Assembly: GCF_000830005.1 (NCBI RefSeq)
Contig: NZ_CP010408.1
Location: forward strand, 62,001 to 126,000
Reading direction: 5' to 3'
DNA: 64,000 nucleotides
Origin: Streptomyces vietnamensis
Lineage (GTDB): Bacteria; Actinomycetota; Actinomycetes; Streptomycetales; Streptomycetaceae
Part shown: piece by piece, positions 33,698 to 42,072 of the stretch
Numbering within the stretch: the stretch's first letter is position 1
Layout: every line of letters starts with the position of its first letter
Made by a program: the position numbers and the translations under genes
Notes under the pieces: generated by a model
What the model saw: only the letters and a program-made list of their open reading frames with translations
Database searches by the model: none
Told to the model about the DNA's origin: nothing

Positions 33698-35296
33698 ATG
33701 GTGCCCAGCCGCATCAAGCCCGTACTCCCTGGCGATCCGCGCCGAATAGGTACGTATCGTGTCGTCGGCCGGCTCGGGAGTGGCGGCATGGGTACCGTCT
33801 ACGCAGCCGTCGATTCTGCTGGGCTCCGCCTGGCTGTCAAGGTCATCCACCCTGCGCACGCCGCCAACGAAGAGTTCCGGGCACGCTTCCGCCGTGAGGT
33901 GCGGCTCTCCGAAAGGGTGACGGGACCGTGCCTGGTCCCAGTCCACGATGCCGACACCGACGGGCCCGCTCCATGGCTTGCCACCCCTTTCGTCCCCGGG
34001 CCCACCCTCGCCCAGTACGTTGCCGCACACGGCCCAGCACAGGGGGCGCCCTTGTACGCTCTCGCGGCGGGAACCGCGGCCGCGCTCACTGCGGTGCATG
34101 AGGCGGGGATCGTGCACCGGGACATCAAGCCCGATAACGTGATCCTCTCTCCGTCCGGTCCCAGGGTGCTGGACTTCGGCATATCCCGGGCTCTGGACGG
34201 CACGTCCGTGACGCGAACCGGGGTCGTCACCGGAACTGCGGGCTGGATCAGCCCCGAGCACTACCAGACGGGCGCGGTGGGTCCTGAAGGCGACATCTTC
34301 GCCTGGGGTGCTCTCGTCGCCTATGCGGCTACGGGCCGTCTTCCGTTCGGCACGGGTGCCCCTGATGCCGTGGCCTTCCGTGTCATGTCCGCAGATCCGG
34401 ACCTTTCGGATATTCCTGACGATCTTTTGCCTCTGCTCGAGAACGCGCTGACCAAGCGCCCAAGCGATCGGCCTCATGCGGCAGAACTCGCCCGTGCCTG
34501 CTCTGCCTTGCTCGCCACGCAGGACACGGCAGTCGTACCACCCGCAGATGAGCAGTGGATGTTCCCGGCTGGCCTGCCAAGCGTTCCTTGGGATGTGCCG
34601 GACGAGGACGATCGGGCCTGGCGGACCGATGTCCTTCGGCGAGGGCGCCGTGGAGTCTATGCGGCAGCCGCGGCGATTGCCCTCATCGCAGGAAGCATCG
34701 GCGGAGTCGTCGCTGCGCAATCCGCCACCAGATCCGGCCAGACGCCCATAGCCGGGCCGAGCAGATCGATCGCCCCGACCACTTCCACCGCACCAGCGCC
34801 GCAGCGGTCTCCGGAGGAAGCACGTCGGCAGAGCACTTCGCCCGCGTCCTTGGCCACCACGGCCCGTTCAGCCCCGGTCGAGGCCCCGACGGCATCCCCC
34901 TCCCCCTCACTGCAGCCGCCACCGTTCACCTACCTGCCAGCCGAGCTGGACTGCACCCCGCGAAAGGACCCGGAGATCGAGGGAGCATGGCAAACCGTAG
35001 CTCCGGTGGGTGAGGTCCGGCCCGGCGACGCGGTGGAACTCTCGCTGCGCAACAAGTACGGCAACTTCGATCCCGTGCAGCCGGAGATGGACGTCGTGGC
35101 CCGTGTGTACGTGCCCGACGGGACGTCACGGCTGGCACGGGCGAGCCTGCAGTCCGACACCTCAGCGATCGTCACCTGGCCAGGCGACTTCGCCGGAGCC
35201 ACCGCCTCCTACCCCCCGGGCACGTACACCGTGGTGTGGTCCGTCGGCGACGGTTCACGCCGCCATATCACCTGCACCGGATTCACCGCATCCTGA
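33698..35296 (+). CDS. Membrane Ser/Thr protein kinase (PknB/Hanks type)
   Basis: 532 residues. The kinase domain (~20-275) is complete: G-R-L-G-S-G-G-M-G-T-V-Y glycine loop, A-V-K-V-I with Lys48, I-V-H-R-D-I-K-P-D-N with catalytic Asp142, D-F-G at 159-161, and G-T-A-G-W-I-S-P-E in the activation segment. A single membrane helix at ~313-335 separates it from an outer part with a Ser/Thr/Pro-rich linker and a beta domain with two Cys (~410-532). The outer domain is probably the sensor. It converges on the STAND NTPase gene with only 40 bases between stops. Confidence 0.92.
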   Translation: MVPSRIKPVLPGDPRRIGTYRVVGRLGSGGMGTVYAAVDSAGLRLAVKVIHPAHAANEEFRARFRREVRLSERVTGPCLVPVHDADTDGPAPWLATPFVPGPTLAQYVAAHGPAQGAPLYALAAGTAAALTAVHEAGIVHRDIKPDNVILSPSGPRVLDFGISRALDGTSVTRTGVVTGTAGWISPEHYQTGAVGPEGDIFAWGALVAYAATGRLPFGTGAPDAVAFRVMSADPDLSDIPDDLLPLLENALTKRPSDRPHAAELARACSALLATQDTAVVPPADEQWMFPAGLPSVPWDVPDEDDRAWRTDVLRRGRRGVYAAAAAIALIAGSIGGVVAAQSATRSGQTPIAGPSRSIAPTTSTAPAPQRSPEEARRQSTSPASLATTARSAPVEAPTASPSPSLQPPPFTYLPAELDCTPRKDPEIEGAWQTVAPVGEVRPGDAVELSLRNKYGNFDPVQPEMDVVARVYVPDGTSRLARASLQSDTSAIVTWPGDFAGATASYPPGTYTVVWSVGDGSRRHITCTGFTAS

Positions 35297-35336
35297 CCAC
35301 AGGCCGACCACGCACGTGGTGGCCATGCCCGGTGGG

Positions 35337-38006
35337 CTACCGCGAGGTGCGCAGCAGGTCGCGGCGTGCGGTGACCAGGGCCCGCCACCGGGCGCGGGTG
35401 GCTGTTGCGCTGTCCAGCCAGCGCGGTGGGGTGTGGTCGTTGGGCAGGGGCAGGTCGGCCATGAAGTGCGCGATGTCGGTGTAGTAGGCGTACATGCCGT
35501 TGCTGGTCTGTTCGCGGAGCCGGGCGATGGTGGCGGCCAGCGCCTCGTGGTCGCCCTGGACGGCTTGGTGGAAGGCGACGGCGACGTCGAGGGTGGGCGT
35601 CATGGAGGTGAGGCCGGCGGCGTCGAGTTCGGTGCGCAGGGTGCGGACGCGGTCGTCGAGGGTCGGGTTGCCGGCGTCGCGGATGAGGGAGGCGATGGCG
35701 GCGTTGATCGTGGTGGCCCGCAGGTCGAGGTTGGCGAGGAGCCGCTGGGCCAGGTCCAGTTCGTCGTCCGCCTGGCGGGGGTCGGTGAACGCGACGGCGA
35801 CGGCCCGCATGGCCTGGGTGTGGGCAGCTTCGCCGGCCTTGGCGTGCTGCTCGGCTTCGAGGCGCCCGGCCAGGTACGCCTCGGCCGCGCGCTCGACTTC
35901 TCCCTGGACCCAGTACAGGTCGCCGAGAACGCGCTGGTGGCGGCCCTCCCAGCCCAGCTGCTGGGCGGCGGCAAGGGCGGTGGGGAAGTCGCCGGCCAGG
36001 CGGGCGGCCTGGGCCAGGCCGCGGCGGGCGGCGGCGGCCAGGCGGCCCCCGTGGTCGGCCACCTGCTGGTAGCCGCGGCGGGAGTCCTCGTCGCGTCCGA
36101 TGTCACGCAACGCCTTGGCCCGGTAGTAGAGCGGCATCTCCTGGAGTTCGGCGGGCAGCAGGCCGGAGTCGATGACGGCGGTCAGCCGCTGGACGGTGCG
36201 GGCGCGGTGTTCGCGCTGGCGCCGGGCCAGGGCGCTGAGGGTCTCGACGAGCGCGTCGGCCGGCGTGGACAGCTCGGTGCCCTGGTGGCCGTGGGCGGGC
36301 GGGTCGAGCGGCTCCCACACGGAGTCGCCGATGTAGGAGAAGGCGGCGTCGGCGAGCCAGCCCAGCTCGTCGAGGTTGAAGTCGCGGGCCAGGCGCAGCC
36401 CCTGCCGAAGGACGCCGATCAGGACCGCGCGGTCCCGGCGTGGCCCGTGGGCCCATTCCTGCCCGAGGGCGGTCAGCGCGCGGGTGGCGGCCCGGTGCCA
36501 GTCCTGCTCGGACCAGCGGTCGTCGGTGTGGTCCTCGGCGTTGCGGATCGCGGAGCGGACGACCTGGTGGAGGTGGAAGGGCCACAGTCCGCTCTGGTCC
36601 TCGCGGATGAAGGGACGGTCGGTCAGCCGGAGGGCGGCGGCGTCGTGGGTGAGGCCGGCGACCTGGGTGGCCAGGGAGACGGAGAAGGCGTCCAGCAGGG
36701 ACACCGAGCGCAGGACGTGGCGTTCGTCGCTGGTCAGGTCGCTCAGCGTGCGGGAGATGAGGGCGGGGAAGTCGCCGAAGTCGTCCGGCTGCGGGGTGCG
36801 TCCGGTGCGCCGTATCTCCAGGAAGCGCATGACGGCGAGGTCGAGGTAGAGGGGCAGGCCGTGGGAGCGGGCGGTGATGGCGGCGCGCAGGTCGAGCCCG
36901 ATCAGGGGCTGGCCGCCTGTGGCCAGGCGGCGGGCGAGGTGGTCGTCGCAGTCCTGGGGGGAGAAGTCTCCGACCAGGATCTGCCGTACGGCGGGGCCGT
37001 GGTGGGCGCGGGCGCCGGGCACGTGGCCGGCCAGGCCGGGCCAGGCGGTGGGACCGGTCCAGTCGAGCTGCCCGGCAAGTCCCTCCTCGGCCCACTGCAG
37101 ACGGTCGCGGCCGGTGATGACGAAGAAGACGTTCGGCATCAGCCACACGATGCGCTGCAGCAGCCGCTCGAAGTCGCGGTGGGTGCGGGTCCCGACCTCC
37201 TCGAAGCTGTCGAAGAGGACGACTGGGGTGACGCGCTGGTCGGCGGGGAGCTGGTGCAGGTCCCAGGCGAGCAGGTGGGCGGCGAAGCTGAGGGTCTCCA
37301 GGTCCGCCTCGGCCTCCAGGATGTCGGCCAGGCGGGCGCAGCCGGCCAGAGCGCGCACGGTCTGGCGCCGCTCGCGCAGGGCGCCGACCAGGGCGGTGGT
37401 GAGCTGGCCGACGGCGCCCCCGATCGTGCCGGGCATGGCCAGGACCTGGGCGACGTCGGCCAGGGAGGACTGCAGCTGGCTGGGCAGGTTGACCGCGTTG
37501 CTGAAACGGCTGAACAGCCCGCCGCGCCGCAGGTAATCCTCCAGCGGCTCGCCCGGGTGATTGCGTTCCCAGTGGCGGCGCAGGGCGAGGTCGAAGGCGG
37601 GCATGGGCCGCCCGAGGGAGGCGACGGCCAGGCGGATCGACAGCATGAGCCGCTCGAAGTCGATGCCGGTGGAGCGGGCCAGGTCGATGCGCACCGGCAG
37701 CAGCTTCTCGATCGGCCACGCCGGTTCGGCCCACTGTGCCGGTCGTCCTTCGGGGTGGGTGAGCGACGCCTCGATCTTGCGCGAGAGCGTCGACTTTCCG
37801 ATCCCTCCGACCCCGTGGGCGACCAGGACGTTGTGCCGCGGGCCGGCGAAGTCCTCGACGTCGAACGTGGGGCCGGCGACGCGGTGCAGGTGATCGGTGA
37901 GCGCCGTGACGACGGCCTGCCACTGAGCCTGACGATTCGTGAACGCCTCCTCGGCCGCCACCGACTGGTCATTCGCTCCGAACAGCATCCGCAGATCCCG
38001 CGCCAC
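35337..38006 (-). CDS. STAND-type NTPase with TPR-like C-terminus
   Basis: 889 residues from GTG at 38006, preceded by GGGGG; a TTG four codons upstream is possible. Walker A is H-G-V-G-G-I-G-K-S-T near residue 64-73, Walker B is P-V-V-L-F-D-S-F-E-E-V near 270, and F-V-I-T-G-R-D-R-L sensor follows. This is the AAA/NACHT-like signature of STAND signalling ATPases. The C-terminal ~400 residues form helical TPR-like repeats (Y-Y-R-A-K-A-L-R-D-I-G-R, G-L-A-Q-A-A-R-L-A-G-D-F), a ligand-sensing array. There is no recognisable nuclease or protease effector at the short N-terminus, so output may be through a partner. Known relatives act in phage defence or regulation. Confidence 0.78.
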   Translation of the reverse strand: MARDLRMLFGANDQSVAAEEAFTNRQAQWQAVVTALTDHLHRVAGPTFDVEDFAGPRHNVLVAHGVGGIGKSTLSRKIEASLTHPEGRPAQWAEPAWPIEKLLPVRIDLARSTGIDFERLMLSIRLAVASLGRPMPAFDLALRRHWERNHPGEPLEDYLRRGGLFSRFSNAVNLPSQLQSSLADVAQVLAMPGTIGGAVGQLTTALVGALRERRQTVRALAGCARLADILEAEADLETLSFAAHLLAWDLHQLPADQRVTPVVLFDSFEEVGTRTHRDFERLLQRIVWLMPNVFFVITGRDRLQWAEEGLAGQLDWTGPTAWPGLAGHVPGARAHHGPAVRQILVGDFSPQDCDDHLARRLATGGQPLIGLDLRAAITARSHGLPLYLDLAVMRFLEIRRTGRTPQPDDFGDFPALISRTLSDLTSDERHVLRSVSLLDAFSVSLATQVAGLTHDAAALRLTDRPFIREDQSGLWPFHLHQVVRSAIRNAEDHTDDRWSEQDWHRAATRALTALGQEWAHGPRRDRAVLIGVLRQGLRLARDFNLDELGWLADAAFSYIGDSVWEPLDPPAHGHQGTELSTPADALVETLSALARRQREHRARTVQRLTAVIDSGLLPAELQEMPLYYRAKALRDIGRDEDSRRGYQQVADHGGRLAAAARRGLAQAARLAGDFPTALAAAQQLGWEGRHQRVLGDLYWVQGEVERAAEAYLAGRLEAEQHAKAGEAAHTQAMRAVAVAFTDPRQADDELDLAQRLLANLDLRATTINAAIASLIRDAGNPTLDDRVRTLRTELDAAGLTSMTPTLDVAVAFHQAVQGDHEALAATIARLREQTSNGMYAYYTDIAHFMADLPLPNDHTPPRWLDSATATRARWRALVTARRDLLRTSR

Positions 38007-38162
38007 GTTCGCCCCCAAAAGAAGATCAACACCGGTAGCAACCTACGTGCCCCGACCCTGCCGCACAGCCGCTTTCGGCAACACCGACCGCCCGGCCGCA
38101 TGGTCTCAGCCAGCGACAATGACGCCCATCACCCGATCGATACCCCGCGGAAGGACACCGCC

Positions 38163-38405
38163 TTGTCTGAGCCCATCACTCCTGAGGAAGTCGAGCAGCA
38201 GGTACTGGAGATCAACGCCTGGTACGCCGAGCAGCTCATGGCCGAACGGCGCGCCGGCACGCCCGACCCCGAGCGGCTGAAGGCCTTGAAGGAGGGCCTG
38301 GCGGCGTGTGCCGCCGACCGCCAGGCCCTGCAGGATGCCGATGAGGAGGAGGTCGCCGAGATCGCGGCCCGCTACGCGGCCCGTGCGAAGGAGCTGCGGG
38401 AGTAG
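38163..38405 (+). CDS. Small acidic helical protein
   Basis: 80 residues from TTG at 38163 with AAGGA 7 bases upstream; an in-frame ATG at 38100 would add 21 residues. It is highly charged and all-helical (E-E-V-E-Q-Q-V-L-E-I-N-A-W-Y-A-E-Q-L, A-D-E-E-E-V-A-E-I-A-A-R-Y-A-A-R-A-K-E), perhaps a coiled coil. It lies head-on to the tandem zeta-like gene, their ends overlapping by 34 bases, and behind the divergent STAND gene. An antitoxin-like role is possible by position and size, but no family is recognised. Confidence 0.5.
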   Translation: MSEPITPEEVEQQVLEINAWYAEQLMAERRAGTPDPERLKALKEGLAACAADRQALQDADEEEVAEIAARYAARAKELRE

Positions 38406-40195
38406 CGCAGGACGGGAAGCGGCGAGGTGGGGATCGTGGACGCAAGCACGCGCGGCTGCAGGCCGGCAGGCATCAACGGCCAGGCCAGCGCGGCGATCTC
38501 GACCAGCTCGCGGTGGTACTGCGGCAGCTCGCCCTGCACCTGCCGAAGCAGCGCCCAGAACGGCCCCGCCTCGGCCAGGGTGTAGGGGCGCTGCTGCTCC
38601 GCCTCCACCACGTCCCCGCCCCTCGGCGGCTTCGCCCAGACGCCGCCCGCGAGGCGCGCGTTGCGGTACACCGCCGTCAGGTCCCGGCGGATGACGGAGA
38701 CGGAGTCGACGAGGTCCGGAACCTGCTCGGCCGCGCGGACCACGTCCGCGAGCACGGCGAACGTGCGGTCGTGCGCGGCGGCCTGGGTGAAGCGGGGGAT
38801 GCCGCCGAGGCGGGCCACGCCCGCGCACCGGGTCGCGATCCCCAGCCGGCTGTCGGCGGCCCGCATCCCCAGCACGATCAACTCCACCCGGCGGCCCGCC
38901 GCACGGTCCCGCCGTGCGGAGTCGAGGAAGTGGGCGACGTCGTCCGGGGCGATCTCGATCAGCAGGTCGCCCCGGCGCTCGCGCACATACTGCTCGGCCT
39001 TGTGCTGCCAGGACCGGTAGTCCGGGCGGATCCGGGCCGACGCCGTACGCGGGTCCTCCTCCAGGAGTCGGCGGTAGTCGGGGTGCATTGACTTGAACAG
39101 GCCGCCCTCGATCCGGACGGGCCGACGGGCGCGCAGCACGCGGCGCAGCGTACGGGCCGTGTAGGACTTCCCGGCCCCCTGCGGCCCTATCACGTACAGC
39201 GTCACCGGCTGCTCGTGCGGCGTGATGCCGCTCAGGTACATCGGCACGATCAGCTCGTCGAAGACGAATCGGTGCTCGTCGGCGGACAACCGGTGGTAGT
39301 CGACCCCCGGCGGCACCATGAGCGGCTGGGCGATACGGCGCACCGGCTCGGCCAGCGCCACAGCCCGCTCCAGACCGGCGGCCACCGCGAGCCGCCGCTC
39401 CGGCGTGCTCACCGCCGGGTGCAGTTGCTGCTCCAGGCCGGTCACCTGACGCCTGAACCGCCAGGTCTCCGGCGCCGTCCACGGCCGCGTCCGGGCCGCC
39501 TGCAGCGCCCGGTGCGCGCCGACGGCCGGGGCCGGGCCGGTCAGCTGGTTGTTGTAGAGCACCTGAAGGTCGCGCCGTACCACCATCACCTGGTCGGCAA
39601 GCCGCTCACGCTCGATGGTCTCCAGCGACTCGGGCAGACGGCGCACGCACTGGTCGTGGTTGTCCCAGGACACGTACCGGCCCGCTCCGTCCTCGGCAAC
39701 CTGGGCCATGTAGCGCTCCAGCACACTCAGCTGTGTCACCGCCTCCGCCTCGGCAACCACGACCACCTCGACGCGATATCCCGCGTCCCGGTAGGCGCGG
39801 GCCTGCTCGGGGTCGACGACAGGGGTTTCGACCAGCGCGTCGAACCGCCGCTCGCGTACGTACTCCTCGACCTCCGCCTGCCACCGCAGCACGTCCGGCC
39901 GCACCCGCACGCCAGCGGTGCGGTCGTCGCTGTGCAGGAGACGCCGGTAGGCGGGGTGAGCGGACTTGTAGAGGTCGCGGCCGATCAGTACCGCGCCGCC
40001 CCGTCGGTCGAGCATCGCCTTCAGCACCTGGCATACGGTGGACTTCCCGCTGCCGGGCGGTCCACCGACCAGCACGGCCACGGGCTGCTTCTGAGGGACT
40101 GCGTCGCTGGTCCAGGCGGGCAGGATGTGCGACGCCAGGATCTCCTCGTGCTCGTGCTCGGACAGTACGACCGGGATGACATCTGCGTCCCTCAC
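38372..40195 (-). CDS. Tandem zeta-toxin-like kinase
   Basis: 607 residues with two related P-loop kinase domains. Domain 1 (~1-230): V-L-V-G-G-P-P-G-S-G-K-S-T at ~42-53, I-G-R-D-L-Y-K-S-A-H-P-A-Y-R-R-L-L, W-Q-A-E-V-E-E-Y-V-R-E-R-R. Domain 2 (~300-530): Y-V-I-G-P-Q-G-A-G-K-S-Y, I-E-G-G-L-F-K-S-M-H-P-D-Y-R-R-L-L, W-Q-H-K-A-E-Q-Y-V-R-E-R-R. Each ends in a V-x-R-R-D-L segment. Zeta toxins phosphorylate UDP-N-acetylglucosamine and block wall synthesis; here the repeated domain is unusual. GTG start has GGAGGA upstream. No epsilon antitoxin is seen, so it may be a house-keeping or defence kinase. Confidence 0.85.
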   Translation of the reverse strand: MRDADVIPVVLSEHEHEEILASHILPAWTSDAVPQKQPVAVLVGGPPGSGKSTVCQVLKAMLDRRGGAVLIGRDLYKSAHPAYRRLLHSDDRTAGVRVRPDVLRWQAEVEEYVRERRFDALVETPVVDPEQARAYRDAGYRVEVVVVAEAEAVTQLSVLERYMAQVAEDGAGRYVSWDNHDQCVRRLPESLETIERERLADQVMVVRRDLQVLYNNQLTGPAPAVGAHRALQAARTRPWTAPETWRFRRQVTGLEQQLHPAVSTPERRLAVAAGLERAVALAEPVRRIAQPLMVPPGVDYHRLSADEHRFVFDELIVPMYLSGITPHEQPVTLYVIGPQGAGKSYTARTLRRVLRARRPVRIEGGLFKSMHPDYRRLLEEDPRTASARIRPDYRSWQHKAEQYVRERRGDLLIEIAPDDVAHFLDSARRDRAAGRRVELIVLGMRAADSRLGIATRCAGVARLGGIPRFTQAAAHDRTFAVLADVVRAAEQVPDLVDSVSVIRRDLTAVYRNARLAGGVWAKPPRGGDVVEAEQQRPYTLAEAGPFWALLRQVQGELPQYHRELVEIAALAWPLMPAGLQPRVLASTIPTSPLPVLRYSRSSFARAA

Positions 40196-40377
40196 CCGGT
40201 TCCTCCATCGTGGTGGCGGCAGTCGAGAGCGGCATGGGGCTCGGGTATCGACAGGCGAGTGGACGGAGATCTCACGTACTTCTCCACGGGACGGACGGGC
40301 GGCACGACACGGGCGGGCTTGACCGGACGGGCTACGCCTCCCGGCACGGAGAATGACTCATTACGGCTGCTAGGAGC

Positions 40378-40467
40378 CAGTTTCTGTTTAACAACAATAG
40401 AACCTATAGATCTACCCGGTCAAGCTTGAAGGGCAGGTGAGTGCTAGATTCTGTTAAACACAAACTG
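40378..40467. promoter_or_regulatory. Paired 16-bp inverted repeat in a divergent promoter
   Basis: CAGTTTCTGTTTAACA at 40378-40393 and, inverted with one mismatch, TGTTAAACACAAACTG at 40452-40467 flank an AT-rich stretch between the leftward zeta-like gene and the rightward ribbon-helix-helix gene. The right copy abuts the GGAGG site of the regulator gene. They are likely operators bound by the ribbon-helix-helix protein. Confidence 0.7.
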
Positions 40468-40478
40468 GAGGGGACCCG

Positions 40479-40676
40479 ATGGGCCGACCTGCCACCGGAA
40501 AGACCCCAGTCATGGGCTTCCGCCCGCCCAAGGCACTGCGTGACGAGTTCGAGCAGCTGGCCAAAGCCGAAGGCCGCAGCCCATCGGAGGCCCTGATCGA
40601 AGCCATGCACGACTGGGTCAGGAAGAAGCAGCGCCGGCGCAAAGCCGCCGAGGACGGTACGCAGACCACAGCCTGA
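40479..40676 (+). CDS. Ribbon-helix-helix (CopG/Arc-type) DNA-binding protein
   Basis: 65 residues. A basic strand T-P-V-M-G-F-R-P-P-K is followed by A-L-R-D-E-F-E-Q-L-A-K-A-E-G-R-S-P-S-E-A-L-I-E-A-M, the two helices of the fold, and a basic tail. Such proteins are autorepressors or antitoxins. The operator-like inverted repeats immediately upstream support autoregulation, and the divergent zeta-like gene could be co-regulated. GGAGG precedes the ATG. Confidence 0.85.
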   Translation: MGRPATGKTPVMGFRPPKALRDEFEQLAKAEGRSPSEALIEAMHDWVRKKQRRRKAAEDGTQTTA

Positions 40677-40749
40677 GCCACCGCGCAAAACTCGTGAAAG
40701 CCACCAGCCGCGTGGCCCCAGTCAGCCACGGCGCGCCATAATCAGGGCT

Positions 40750-41115
40750 ATGGCTTCTTCCTCCGCCTCTGCCCTGCCGTCGGCGTTCGACGTGCTGCGC
40801 ACGCGCTACAGCAGGCGGCTCCCTGCTCGGCTGGAAGACCTGACCGGCCCCACCCAGGGCAGCGTCGACCTGCCGTTGCACGTGGTCTGGTCAGGCCGGC
40901 GCAGCTACCAGCTGGAGGGCATCCGCTCGAGGATGAGCCTGTACCGCACCGTGCTCGCCGAAGGCCAGCGCGAGGACCTGGAAGCCATCCTCAACCAAGA
41001 CCTACTGATCAGCCAGTGGCCGGTCCTGCGCACCCTCGTCAGCCGCCCCCTGCGTGATGCGTGGGAAGCAGCCTTTCCCCAGCTCGCCGCCACCCGGGGC
41101 GCCTCCGCCGCGTGA
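40750..41115 (+). CDS. Partner of AbiEii-type toxin
   Basis: 121 residues, no signal or membrane segment. It contains A-F-D-V-L-R-T-R-Y-S-R-R-L and L-P-L-H-V-V-W-S-G-R-R-S-Y-Q-L and ends in a helical region. Its TGA overlaps the start of the nucleotidyltransferase gene (GTGA), the usual arrangement of a toxin-antitoxin pair. It is shorter than classic AbiEi antitoxins and lacks their winged-helix start, so it is assigned as the partner only from position. Confidence 0.55.
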   Translation: MASSSASALPSAFDVLRTRYSRRLPARLEDLTGPTQGSVDLPLHVVWSGRRSYQLEGIRSRMSLYRTVLAEGQREDLEAILNQDLLISQWPVLRTLVSRPLRDAWEAAFPQLAATRGASAA

Positions 41116-41783
41116 ACCTGAACGACCTGCACCGCCAGCTGCTGGCCGATGTCCTCGCCATCGGCACCCCCTACCCCCTGGTCATCACCGGCGGCTACGC
41201 CGTCCAGGCCCATGGCCTGGTCCGCCGGCTGAGCCAGGACCTGGACGTCGCCACCGAGAACCCTGCACCGATGGCCGACATCGTCCGCACCGTCAGCGAC
41301 GGCCTGGCCGCACGCGGCTGGACCGTACGGCAGATCGAGACCGACCCACTCTCCGGCCGACTCCTCATCACCGACCCCGCCACGAGTGAAGAGTGCGAGG
41401 TCGACATTCTCAAGGAGGCCTTCTGGGCCCCACCCACTGTGACCGAGTACGGGCCTGTCCTCTCTCTCGATGACGTGATCGGCACCAAGGTCCGCGCTCT
41501 GGCCGACCGTGGCGCGGTCCGCGACCTGATCGACGTCCACGCCGCTTCCCGCCACCGCACCAACGCCGACCTCGAAGCTCTTGGCCGCCGTCACGCCCGC
41601 TTCGAGTTCAGCCTCCACGACCTACGCGACCGCCTCGTGGGTGCTGAGTGGTGGGACGATCAGGACTACGCCGACTACAACCTCACCCCCGACCAGATCA
41701 CCGGGCTACGGACCTGGGCCCTTGCCTGGGCCACCGATCTTGAGACACGGCTCCTGGCAGAAGACCCGCCGGACGACGAATAG
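41112..41783 (+). CDS. AbiEii/AbiGii-family nucleotidyltransferase toxin
   Basis: 223 residues from GTG at 41112. The nucleotidyltransferase signature is clear: V-I-T-G-G-Y-A-V-Q-A-H-G at ~25-35, then R-L-S-Q-D-L-D-V-A-T with the paired Asp at 43 and 45, and a third acidic position in E-C-E-V-D-I-L. A downstream D-D-V-I-G-T-K-V-R-A-L-A-D-R-G-A-V-R-D-L-I-D-V matches the helical part of the family. AbiEii-type enzymes add nucleotides to tRNA or other targets and arrest growth unless restrained; some provide abortive phage resistance. Confidence 0.85.
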   Translation: MNLNDLHRQLLADVLAIGTPYPLVITGGYAVQAHGLVRRLSQDLDVATENPAPMADIVRTVSDGLAARGWTVRQIETDPLSGRLLITDPATSEECEVDILKEAFWAPPTVTEYGPVLSLDDVIGTKVRALADRGAVRDLIDVHAASRHRTNADLEALGRRHARFEFSLHDLRDRLVGAEWWDDQDYADYNLTPDQITGLRTWALAWATDLETRLLAEDPPDDE

Positions 41784-42072
41784 CGCCAGGAACGGACAGC
41801 CATCGGACGCGGCCCGGGGTTGGTTCACCGCGTACCTCAACGCCGACGGGAACCCGACGGAAGGGCTGGTCGACGACCTGTCGAAGCTCTAGGCCCCCGC
41901 CAAGGACTTCGACACTGTTGGCGAATCCAATCCGTCGCGTTGTGCGTAGCACTGCCGTGCGGCTCGATCGACTTTGCCGCCGGGGTGGGGGCGGGCCTGA
42001 TGGCCATGCTCACTGAGTGCATGACGGCATGGGTAGTGTCATCGGGCGTGGCGGCAACGGAGAGGGAAAGCC
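41784..42072. other. Intergenic stretch with a possible gene scrap
   Basis: About 290 bases. A short plus-strand frame at ~41815-41892 reads W-F-T-A-Y-L-N-A-D-G-N-P-T-E-G-L before a stop and looks protein-like but is too short to assign. Confidence 0.35.

Noticed and set aside
41815..41892. A short protein-like frame after the AbiEii gene
   Set aside because: Too short to assign, without a start or ribosome site; noted only as a possible scrap.
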